Part shown: positions 37,717-49,670 of the stretch, piece after piece
Position numbering within the stretch: the stretch's first letter is position 1
How the letters are laid out: the number at the start of each line of letters is the position of its first letter
Assembly: GCF_029227915.1 (NCBI RefSeq)
Contig: NC_079880.1
Location: 27,027,501-27,091,500 of the forward strand
Length of the DNA stretch: 64,000 nt
Reading direction: 5' to 3'
Source: Hydractinia symbiolongicarpus
Lineage: Eukaryota > Cnidaria > Hydrozoa > Anthoathecata > Hydractiniidae
The notes under the pieces: generated by a model
What the model was told of the DNA's origin: nothing
The model's input: only the letters and a program-made list of their open reading frames with translations
Database searches by the model: none
Position numbers and translations under genes: made by a program

Positions 37717-40702
37717 GGTACGAATATGTGACCCAACCGTTGTAACTCAAACGGACTGACTCCGTTAAAAAGTCAGTGAGATGTAGTTTTTGAAACTGTC
37801 GCTCTTTCTTCAGCACGCGATAACGGCTAGGATTGGTCCCAGAGTAAAAAATGACTTAAGTATCTAAATTTTTAAATGAAGCGCTTCCACAGGGACCAGT
37901 GTAATCGCTGAGTTCCAACAATCATGTCAAAGTAAGAACAATGTTATTTCTTGGAGTCCAATTAGCTCATTTATCACATTTCTCAGGTCAGGGTCCAAAG
38001 TTAGTTCAATTATGTCCCACCGTCAATCGTTTCAGTGTTAAAAGCGATGCAACTTTGTAATATCAGAAAAAATCTCTATCTACATGTGGGTACGAATATG
38101 TGACCCAACCGCTGTAACTCAAACGGACTGACGCCGTTATAAAGTCAGTGAGATGTAGTTTTTGAAACTGTCGCTCTTTCTTCAGCACGCGATAATGGCT
38201 AGGATTGATCCCACAGTAAAAAATGACTTTTTTATCTAAATTTTTAAAAAAAGCGCTACCTCAGAGCATAGTGTACTCGCTGAATTCCAGCAATCATGTC
38301 GAATTAAGAAGAATGTTATTTCTTGGAGTCCAATTGGCTCATTTATTGCATTTATAAGGTCACAGTCCAAAATCAGTTCAATTAAGTTCCACAGTCAATG
38401 GTTTCACTGTTAAAAGCGATATAACTTTGTAATATCGGAAAAATATCACTAAATAGATGTTGGTACGAATATGTGACGCAACCGTTGTAACTCAAATGGA
38501 CTGACACCGTTAGAACGTCAGTGAAATGTAGTATTTGAAACTGTCTCTATTTCTTCAGCGCGGGCTAACGGCTGGGACTGGTCCCACAGTAAAAAATGAC
38601 TTAATTAACTTAATTTTTAAATAAAACGCTACCACAGCGCCCAGTGCAATCGCTGAGTTCCAGCAATCATGTCAAATTAAGAAGAATGAACTGGCTCATT
38701 TATCACATTCATAAGGTCACAGTCCAAAGTTAGTTCAATTAAGTTCCACAGTCAATGGTTTCACTGTTAAAAGCGATATAACTTTGTAATATCGGAAAGA
38801 TATCACTAAATACATGTTGGTACGAATATGTGACGCAACCGTTGTAACTCAAACGGATTGATACCGTTAGAAAATCAATGAAATGTAGTTTTTGAAACTG
38901 TTGCTATTTCTTAAGCGCACAATAACGGCTAGGATTGGTCCTACAGTAAAGAATGACTTTTTTATTTGAATATTTAATTGAAACGCTACCACAGCGCCCA
39001 GTGTAATCGCTGAGTTCCGGCAATCATGTCAAATTAAGAAGAACGTTATTTCTTGGAGTCCTATTGGCTCATTTATTACATTAATAAGGTCACAGTCCAG
39101 AATCAGTTCAATTAAATCCCAGAGTCAATCGTTTCCCTGTTAAAAGCGATACAACCTAGTAATATCAGAAAAAAATCTCTATCTACATGTTGGTACGAAC
39201 ATGTCACGCAACCGTTGTAACTCAAACGGACTGATACCGGGAGAAAGTAATTGAAATGTAGTTTTTGAAGCGGTCTCTATTTTTTCAGCGCGAACTAACG
39301 GCTGGGATTGGTCCCACGGTAAAAAATGACTTATTTAACTTAATTTTTAAATAAAACGCTACCACAGCGTCCAGTGCAATGGCTGACTTCCAGCAATCAT
39401 GTCAAATTAAGAAGAATGTTACTTCTTGTAGTCAAACTGGCTCATTTATCACATTTATAAGGTCACAGTCTAAAGTAAGTTCAATTAAGTCCCACAGTCA
39501 ATCGTTTCACTGTTAAAAGCGATGCAACTTTGTAATATCGAAAAATATCGCTAAATACATGTTGGTACGAATATGTGACGCAACCGTTGTAACTCAAACG
39601 GACTGATACCGCTAGAAAGTCATTGAAATGTAGTTTTTGAAACTATATCTATTTCTTCAGCGCGCGATAACGGTTTTCATTGGTCCCACAGTAAAAAATG
39701 ACTTATTTACTTAAATTTTTAAATGAAGCGCTACCACAGCGCCCAGTGTAATCGCTGAGTTCCGGAAATCATGTCAAATTAAGGAGAATGTTATTTCTTG
39801 GAGTCCAGTTGGATCCCTTATCAGATTTATAAGGTCACAGTCCAAAGTTACTTCAATTAAGTTCCAGAGTCAAACGTTTCACTGTTAAAAGCGACATAAC
39901 TTAGTAATATCGGAAAGATATCACTAAATACATGTTGTTACGAATATGGGACGCAACCGTTGTAACTCAAACGGACTGATACCGTTAGAACGTCAGTGAG
40001 ATGTATTTTTTGTAACTGTCGCCCTTTCTTCATCACGCGATAACGGGTAGGATTGGTCCTACAGTAAAGAATGACTTATTTATCTAAATTTTAAAATGGA
40101 GCGCTACCACAGCGCCAGTGTAATCGCTGAGTTCCCGCAATCATTTCATATTAAAAATAATGTTACTTCTTGGAGTCCAATTGTCTCATTTATCAGATTT
40201 ATCAGGTCACAGTCCAAAGTTAGTTTAATTAAGTCCCACCGTCAATCGTTTCACTGTTAAAAGCGATGCAACCTAGTAATATCAGAAAAATATCGCTAAA
40301 TACATGTTGATACGAATAAATGACCCAACCGTTGTAACTTAAACGGACTGACACCGTTAGAAAGTCAGTGAGATGTAGTTTTTGAAACTGTCCCCCTTTC
40401 TTCAACACGCCATAACGGCTAGGATTGGTCCCACAGTAAAGAATGACTTATTTATCTAAGTTTTTAAATAAAACGCTACCACAGCGCCCAGTGCAATTGC
40501 TGAGTTCCAGCAATCATGTCAAATTAAGAAGAATGAACTGGCTCATTTATCACATTCATAAGGTCACAGTCCAAACTTAGTTCAATTAAGTTCCACAGTC
40601 AATGTTTTCACTGTTAAAAGCGATATAACTTTGTAATATCGGAAAGATATCACTAAATACATGTTGGTACGAATATGTGACGCAACCGTTGTACCTCAAA
40701 CG
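37717..40702. repeat. Second copy of the 31805-34790 block
   Basis: Matches the first copy at a constant offset of 5912, with scattered substitutions such as 'atctctaaat' versus 'atcgctaaat' and 'catgttggtacg' versus 'catgttgttacg'. The constant offset shows no net indel between the copies. Confidence 0.85.
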
Positions 40703-41445
40703 GATTGATACCGTTAGAAAATCAATGAAATGTAGTTTTTGAAACTGTTGCTATTTCTTCAGCGCACGATAACGGCTAGGATTGGTCCTACAGTAAAAAA
40801 TGACTTTTTTATTTGAATATTTAATTGAAACGCTACCACAGCGCCCAGTGTAATCGCTGAGTTCCGGCAATCATGTCAAATTAAGAAGATTGTTATTTCT
40901 CGGAGTCCAATTGTCTCATTTATCACATTTATCAGGTCACAGTCCAAAGTTAGTTTAATTAAGTCCCACAGTCAATCGTTTCACTGTTAAAAGCGATGCA
41001 ACATATTATTATCAGAAAAATATCGCTAAGTACATGTTGTACGAATATGTGACGCAACCTTTGTAACTCAAACGGACTGACACCGTTAGAAAGTCAGTGA
41101 GATGTAGTTTTTAACTGTCGCTCTTTCTTCAGCACGCGATAACGGGTAGGATTGGTCCCACAGTAAAAAATGACTTATTTATCTAAATTTTAAAATGCAG
41201 CGCTACCACAGCGCCAGTGTAATCGCTGAGTTCCCGCAATCATTTCATATTAAAAATAATGTTACTTCTTGGAGTCCAATTGTCTCATTTATCAGATTTA
41301 TCAGGTCACAGTCCAAAGTTAGTTCAATTAAGTTCCACAGTCAATGGTTTCACTGTTAAAAGCGATATAACTTTGTAATATCGGAAAGATATCACTAAAT
41401 ACATGTTGGTACGAATATGTGACGCAACCGTTGTAACTCAAACGG

Positions 41446-41468
41446 ATTGATACCGTTAGAAAATCAAT
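41446..41468. other. Inverted repeat ATTGAT-11-ATCAAT (alternative form)
   Basis: The same monomer position as the ACTGAC/GTCAGT dyad, with both arms changed so that pairing is kept (two C:G pairs replaced by T:A). Found in monomers that follow the 16-bp-deleted unit, for example near 32945, 35537, 38865, 47022, 48495, 49969 and 50698. Confidence 0.7.
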
Positions 41469-42299
41469 GAAATGTAGTTTTTGAAACTGTTGCTATTTCT
41501 TCAGCGCACAATAACGGCTAGGATTGGTCCTACAGTAAAGAATGACTTTTTTATTTGAATATTTAATTGAAACGCTACCACAGCGCCCAGTGTAATCGCT
41601 GAGTTCCGGCAATCATGTCAAATTAAGAAGAACGTTATTTCTTGGAGTCCTATTGGCTCATTTATTACATTAATAAGGTCACAGTCCAGAATCAGTTCAA
41701 TTAAATCCCAGAGTCAATCGTTTCCCTGTTAAAAGCGATACAACCTAGTAATATCAGAAAAAAATCTCTATCTACATGTTGGTACGAACATGTCACGCAA
41801 CCGTTGTAACTCAAACGGACTGATACCGGGAGAAAGTAATTGAAATGTAGTTTTTGAAGCGGTCTCTATTTTTTCAGCGCGAACTAACGGCTGGGATTGG
41901 TCCCACGGTAAAAAATGACTTATTTAACTTAATTTTTAAATAAAACGCTACCACAGCGTCCAGTGCAATGGCTGACTTCCAGCAATCATGTCAAATTAAG
42001 AAGAATGTTACTTCTTGTAGTCAAACTGGCTCATTTATCACATTTATAAGGTCACAGTCTAAAGTAAGTTCAATTAAGTCCCACAGTCAATCGTTTCACT
42101 GTTAAAAGCGATGCAACCTAGTAATATCAGAAAAATGTCGCTAAATACATGTTGATACGAATAGATGACCCAACCGTTGTAACTCAAACGGACTGACACC
42201 GTTAGAAAGTCAGTGAGATGTAGTTTTTGAAACTGTCGCACTTTCTTCAGCACGCCATAACGGCTAGGATTGGTCCCACAGTAAAGAATGACTTTTATT

Positions 42300-45200
42300 T
42301 AAATTTTTAAATGAAGCGCTACCACAGCGCCCAGTGTAATCGCTCAGTTCCGGCAATCATGTCAAATTAAGAAGAACGTTATTTCTTGGAGTCCTATTGG
42401 CTCATTTATTACATTAATAAGGTCACAGTCCAGAATCAGTTCAATTAAATCCCAGAGTCAATCGTTTCCCTGTTAAAAGCGATACAACCTAGTAATATCA
42501 GAAAAAAATCTCTATCTACATGTTGGTACGAACATGTCACGCAACCGTTGTAACTCAAACGGACTGATACCGGGAGAAAGTAATTGAAATGTAGTTTTTG
42601 AAGCGGTCTCTATTTTTTCAGCGCGAACTAACGGCTGGGATTGGTCCCACAGTAAAAAATGACTTATTTAACTTAATTTTTAAATAAAACGCTACCACAG
42701 CGTCCAGTGCAATGGATGACTTTCAGCAATCATGTCAAATTAAGAAGAATGTTACTTCTTGTAGTCAAACTGGCTCATTTATCACATTTATAAGGTCACA
42801 GTCTAACGTTAGTTCAATTAAGTCCCATAGTCAATCGTTTCACTGTTAAAAGCGATGCAACTTTGTAATATCGAAAAATATCGCTAAATACATGTTGGTA
42901 CGAATATGTGACGCAACCGTTGTAACTCAAACGGACTGATACCGCTAGAAAGTCATTGAAATGTAGTTTTTGAAACTATCTCTATTTCTTCAGCGCGCGA
43001 TTACGGTTTTCATTGGTCCCACAGTAAAAAATGACTTATTTACTTAAATTTTTAAATGAAGCGCTACCACAGCGCCCAGTGTAATCGCTGAGTTCCGGGA
43101 ATCATGTCAAATTAAGAAGAATGTTATTTCTTGGAGTCCAGTTGGCTCCCTTATCAGATTTATAAGGTCACAGTCCAAAGTTACTCCAATTAAGTTCCAG
43201 AGTCAAACGTTTCACTGTTAAAAGCGACATAACTTAGTAATATCGGAAAGATATCACTAAATACATGTTGGTACGAATATGGGACGCAACCGTTGTAACT
43301 CAAACGGACTGATACCGTTAGAACGTCAGTGAGATGTATTTTTTGAAACTGTGGCCCTTTCTTCAACACGCTATAACGGGTAGGATTGGTCCCACAGTAA
43401 AGAATGACTTATTTATCTAAATTTTAAAATGCAGCGCTACCACAGCGCCAGTGTAATCGCTGAGTTCCCGCAATCATTTCATATTAAAAATAATGTTACT
43501 TCTTGGAGTCCAATTGTCTCATTTATCAGATTTATCAGGTCACAGTCCAAAGTTAGTTTAATTAAGTCCCACCGTCAATCGTTTCACTGTTAAAAGCGAT
43601 GCAACCTAGTAATATCAGAAAAATATCGCTAAATACATGTTGATACGAATAAATGACCCAACCGTTGTAACTCAAACGGACTGACACCGTTAGAAAGTAA
43701 GTGAGATGTAGTTTTTGAAACTGTCGCCCTTTCTTCAGCACGCCATAACGGCTAGGATTGGTCCCACAGTAAAGAATGACTTATTTATCTAAGTTTTTAA
43801 ATAAAACGCTACCACAGCGCCCAGTGCAATCGCTGAGTTCCAGCAATCATGTCAAATTAAGAAGAATGTTATTTCTTGGAGTCCAATTAGCTCATTTATC
43901 ACATTTATCAGGTCAGGGTCCAAATTTAGTTCAATCATGTCCCACCGTCAATCGTTTCACTGTTAAAAGCGATGCAACCAAGTAATATCGAAAAATATCG
44001 CTAAATACATGTTGGTACGAATATGTGACGCAACCGTTGTAACTCAAACGGACTGATACCGCTAGAAAGTCATTGAAATGTAGTTTTTGAAACTGTCTCT
44101 ATTTCTTCAGCGCGCGATAACGGTTTTCATTGGTCCCACAGTAAAAAATGACTTATTTACTTAAATTTTTAAATGAAGCGCTACCACAGCGCCCAGTGTA
44201 ATCGCTCAGTTCCGGCAATCATGTCAAATTAAGAAGAACGTTATTTCTTGGAGTCCTATTGGCTCATTTATTACATTAATAAGGTCACAGTCCAGAATCA
44301 GTTCAATTAAATCCCAGAGTCAATCGTTTCCCTGTTAAAAGCGATACAACCTAGTAATATCAGAAAAAAATCTCTATCTACATGTTGGTACGAACATGTC
44401 ACGCAACCGTTGTAACTCAAACGGACTGATACCGGGAGAAAGTAATTGAAATGTAGTTTTTAAAGCGGTCTCTATTTTTTCAGCGCGAACTAACGGCTGG
44501 GATTGGTCCCACAGTAAAAAATGACTTATTTAACTTAATTTTTAAATAAAACGCTACCACAGCGTCCAGTGCAATGGATGACTTTCAGCAATCATGTCAA
44601 ATTAAGAAGAATGTTACTTCTTGTAGTCAAACTGGCTCATTTATCACATTTATAAGGTCACAGTCTAACGTTAGTTCAATTAAGTCCCATAGTCAATCGT
44701 TTCACTGTTAAAAGCGATGCAACTTTGTAATATCGAAAAATATCGCTAAATACATGTTGGTACGAATATGTGACGCAACCGTTGTAACTCAAACGGACTG
44801 ATACCGCTAGAAAGTCATTGAAATGTAGTTTTTGAAACTATCTCTATTTCTTCAGCGCGCGATAACGGTTTTCATTGGTCCCACAGTAAAAAATGACTTA
44901 TTTACTTAAATTTTTAAATGAAGCGCTACCACAGCGCCCAGTGTAATCGCTGAGTTCCGGGAATCATGTCAAATTAAGAAGAATGTTATTTCTTGGAGTC
45001 CAGTTGGCTCCCTTATCAGATTTATAAGGTCACAGTCCAAAGTTACTCCAATTAAGTTCCAGAGTCAAACGTTTCACTGTTAAAAGCGACATAACTTAGT
45101 AATATCGGAAAGATATCACTAAATACATGTTGGTACGAATATGGGACGCAACCGTTGTAACTCAAACGGACTGATACCGTTAGAACGTCAGTGAGATGTA

Positions 45201-46030
45201 TTTTTTGAAACTGTCGCCCTTTCTTCAACACGCTATAACGGGTAGGATTAGTCCCACAGTAAAGAATGACTTATTTATCTAAATTTTAAAATGCAGCGCT
45301 ACCACAGCGCCAGTGTAATCGCTGAGTTCCCGCAATCATTTCATATTAAAAATAATGTTACTTCTTGGAGTCCAATTGTCTCATTTATCAGATTTATCAG
45401 GTCACAGTCCAAAGTTAGTTTAATTAAGTCCCACCGTCAATCGTTTCACTGTTAAAAGCGATGCAACCTAGTAATATCAGAAAAATATCGCTAAATACAT
45501 GTTGATACGAATAAATGACCCAACCGTTGTAACTCAAACGGACTGACACCGTTAGAAAGTAAGTGAGATGTAGTTTTTGAAACTGTCGCCCTTTCTTCAG
45601 CACGCCATAACGGCTAGGATTGGTCCCACAGTAAATAATGACTTATTTATCTAAGTTTTTAAATAAAACGCTACCACAGCGCCCAGTGCAATCGCTGAGT
45701 TCCAGCAATCATGTCAAATTAAGAAGAATGTTATTTCTTGGAGTCCAATTAGCTCATTTATCACATTTATCAGGTCAGGGTCCAAATTTAGTTCAATCAT
45801 GTCCCACCGTCAATCGTTTCACTGTTAAAAGCGATGCAACCAAGTAATATCGAAAAATATCGCTAAATACATGTTGGTACGAATATGTGACGCAACCGTT
45901 GTAACTCAAACGGACTGATACCGCTAGAAAGTCATTGAAATGTAGTTTTTGAAACTGTCTCTATTTCTTCAGCGCGCGATAACGGTTTTCATTGGTCCCA
46001 CAGTAAAAAATGACTTATTTACTTAAATTT
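42300..46030. repeat. Tandem duplication of a five-monomer block (1862 bp)
   Basis: Copy 1 runs about 42300-44165 and copy 2 about 44166-46030. Shared variants include 'aatggatgactttcag', 'cttcaacacgctataacggg', 'aaatttagttcaatcatg' and 'gcaaccaagtaat'. The identical 69-codon open frames at 43776 and 45638 are simply the same satellite text twice. Confidence 0.83.
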
Positions 46031-46479
46031 TTAAATGAAGCGCTACCACAGCGCCAAGTGTAATCGCTGAGTTCCGGGAATCATGTCAAATTAAGAAGAA
46101 TGTTATTTCTTGGAGTCCAGTTGGCTTCCTTATCAGATTTATAAGGTCACAGTCCAAAGTTACTTCAATTAAGTTCCAGAGTCAAACGTTTCACTGTTAA
46201 AAGCGACATAACTTAGTAATATCGGAAAGATATCACTAAATACATGTTGGTACGAATATGGGACGCAACCGTTGTAACTCAAACGGACTGATACCGTTAG
46301 AACGTCAGTGAGATTTATTTTTTGAAACTGTCACCCTTTTTTCATCACGCGATAACGGGCAGGATTGGTCCCACAGTAAAGAATGAGTTATTTATCTAAA
46401 TTTTAAAATGCAGCGCTACCACAGCGCCAGTGTAATCGCTGAGTTCCCGCAATCATTTCATAATAAAAATAATGTTACT

Positions 46480-49400
46480 TCTTGGAGTCCAATTGTCTCA
46501 TTTATCAGATTTATCAGGTCACAGTCCAAAGTTAGTTTAATTAAGTCCCACCGTCAATCGTTTCACTGTTAAAAGCGATGCAACCTAGTAATATCAGAAA
46601 AATATCGCTAAATACATGTTGATACGAATAGATGACCCAACCGTTGTAACTCAAACGGACTGACACCGTTAGAAAGTCAGTGAGATGTAGTTTTTGAAAC
46701 TGTCGCCCTTTCTTCAACACGCCATAACGGCTAGGATTGGTCCCACAGTAAAGAATGACTTATTTATCTAAGTTTTTAAATAAAACGCTACCACAGCGCC
46801 CAGTGCAATCGCTGAGTTCCAGCAATCATGTCAAATTAAGAAGAATGAACTGGCTCATTTATCACATTCATAAGGTCACAGTCCAAAGTTAGTTCAATTA
46901 AGTTCCACAGTCAATGTTTTCACTGTTAAAAGCGATATAACTTTGTAATATCGGAAAGATATCACTAAATACATGTTGGTACGAATATGTGACGCAACCG
47001 TTGTAACTCAAACGGATTGATACCGTTAGAAAATCAATGAAATGTAGTTTTTGAAACTGTTGCTATTTCTTCAGCGCACGATAACGGCTAGGATTGGTCC
47101 TACAGTAAAAAATGACTTTTTTATTTGAATATTTAATTGAAACGCTACCACAGCGCCCAGTGTAATCGCTGAGTTCCGGCAATCATGTCAAATTAAGAAG
47201 ATTGTTATTTCTTGGAGTCCAATTGTCTCATTTATCACATTTATCAGATCACAGTCCAAAGTTAGTTCAATTAAGTCCCACAGTCAATCGTTTCACTGTT
47301 AAAAGCGATGCAACATATTAATATCAGAAAAATATCGCTAAGTACATGTTGTACGAATATGTGACACAACCTTTGTAACTCAAACGGACTGACACCGTTA
47401 GAAAGTCAGGGAGATGTAGTTTTGAAACTGTCGCTCTTTCTTCAGCACGCCATAACGGTTTTCATTGGTCCCACAGTAAAAAATGACTTATTTACTTAAA
47501 TTTTTAAATGAAGCGCTACCACAGTGCCCAGTGTAATCGCTGAGTTCCGGGAATCATGTCAAATTAAGAAGAATGTTATTTCTTGGAGTCCAGTTGGCTC
47601 CCTTATCAGATTTATAAGGTCACAGTCCAAAGTTACTTCAATTAAGTTCCAGAGTCAATCGTTTCACTGTTAAAAGCGACATAACTTAGTAATATCGGAA
47701 AGATATCACTAAATACATGTTGGTACGAATATGGGACGCAACCGTTGTAACTCAAACGGACTGATACCGTTAGAACGTCAGTGAGATGTATTTTTTGAAA
47801 CTTTCGCCCTTTCTTCATCACGCGATAACGGGTAGGATTGGTCCCACAGTAAAGAATGACTTATTTATCTAAATTTTAAAATGCAGCGCTACCACAGCGC
47901 CAGTGTAATCGCTGAGTTCCCGCAATCATTTCATATTAAAAATAGTGTTACTTCTTGGAGTCCAATTGTCTCATTTATCAGATTTATCAGGTCACAGTCC
48001 AAAGTTAGTTTAATTAAGTCCCATCGTCAATCGTTTCACTGTTAAAAGCGATGCAACCTAGTAATATCAGAAAAATATCGCTAAATACATGTTGATACGA
48101 ATAGATGACCCAACCGTTGTAACTCAAACGGACTGACACCGTTAGAAAGTCAGTGAGATGTAGTTTTTGAAACTGTCGCCCTTTCTTCAACACGCCATAA
48201 CGGCTAGGATTGGTCCCACAGTAAAGAACGACTTATTTATCTAAGTTTTTAAATAAAACGCTACCACAGCGCCCAGTGCAATCGCTGAGTTCCAGCAATC
48301 ATGTCAAATTAAGAAGAATGAACTGGCTCATTTATCACATTCATAAGGTCACAGTCCAAAGTTAGTTCAATTAAGTTCCACAGTCAATGTTTTCACTGTT
48401 AAAAGCGATATAACTTTGTAATATCGGAAAGATATCACTAAATACATGTTGGTACGAATATGTGACGCAACCGTTGTAACTCAAACGGATTGATACCGTT
48501 AGAAAATCAATGAAATGTAGTTTTTGAAACTGTTGCTATTTCTTCAGCGCACGATAACGGCTAGGATTGGTCCTACAGTAAAAAATGACTTTTTTATTTG
48601 AATATTTAATTGAAACGCTACCACAGCGCCCAGTGTAATCGCTGAGTTCCGGCAATCATGTCAAATCAAGAAGATTGTTATTTCTTGGATTCCAATTGTC
48701 TCATTTATCACATTTATCAGATCACAGTCCAAAGTTAGTTCAATTAAGTCCCACAGTCAATCGTTTCACTGTTAAAAGCGATGCAACATATTAATATCAG
48801 AAAAATATCGCTAAGTACATGTTGTACGAATATGTGACACAACCTTTGTAACTCAAACGGACTGACACCGTTAGAAAGTCAGGGAGATGTAGTTTTGAAA
48901 CTGTCGCTCTTTCTTCAGCACGCCATAACGGTTTTCATTGGTCCCACAGTAAAAAATGTCTTATTTACTTAAATTTTTAAATGAAGCGCTACCACAGCGC
49001 CCAGTGTAATCGCTGAGTTCCGGGAATCATGTCAAATTAAGAAGAATGTTATTTCTTGGAGTCCAGTTGGCTCCCTTATCAGATTTATAAGGTCACAGTC
49101 CAAAGTTACTTCAATTAAGTTCCAGAGTCAATCGTTTCACTGTTAAAAGCGACATAACTTAGTAATATCGGAAAGATATCACTAAATACATGTTGGTACG
49201 AATATGGGACACAACCGTTGTAACTCAAACGGACTGATACCGTTAGAACGTCAGTGAGATGTATTTTTTGAAACTGTCGCCCTTTCTTCATCACGCGATA
49301 ACGGGTAGGATTGGTCCCACAGTAAAGAATGACTTATTTATCTAAATTTTAAAATGCAGCGCTACCACAGCGCCAGTGTAATCGCTGAGTTCCCGCAATC

Positions 49401-49670
49401 ATTTCATGTTAAAAATAATGTTACTTCTTGGAGTCCAATTGTCTCATTTATCAGATTTATCAGGTCACAGTCCAAAGTTAGTTTAATTAAGTCCCACCGT
49501 CAATCGTTTCACTGTTAAAAGCGATGCAACCTAGTAATATCAGAAAAATATCGCTAAATACATGTTGATACGAATAGATGACCCAACCGTTGTAACTCAA
49601 ACGGACTGACACCGTTAGAAAGTCAGTGAGATGTACTTTTTGAAACTGTCGCCCTTTCTTCAGCACGCCA
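46480..49670. repeat. Tandem four-monomer unit with 1473-bp period
   Basis: Texts recur at exactly 1473 bp: the 16-bp-deletion junction (46841/48314), 'aagtacatgttgtacg' (47340/48813) and 'gtcagggagatgtag'. The period is four monomers minus one 16-bp deletion and a few single-base losses. A diverged relative continues to about 51.1 kb. Confidence 0.8.

Noticed and set aside
43776-43985. 69-codon open frames at 43776, 45638 and 57117
   Set aside because: The first two are the two copies of the 1862-bp duplication; the third is the same monomer phase, diverged. No recognisable domain.
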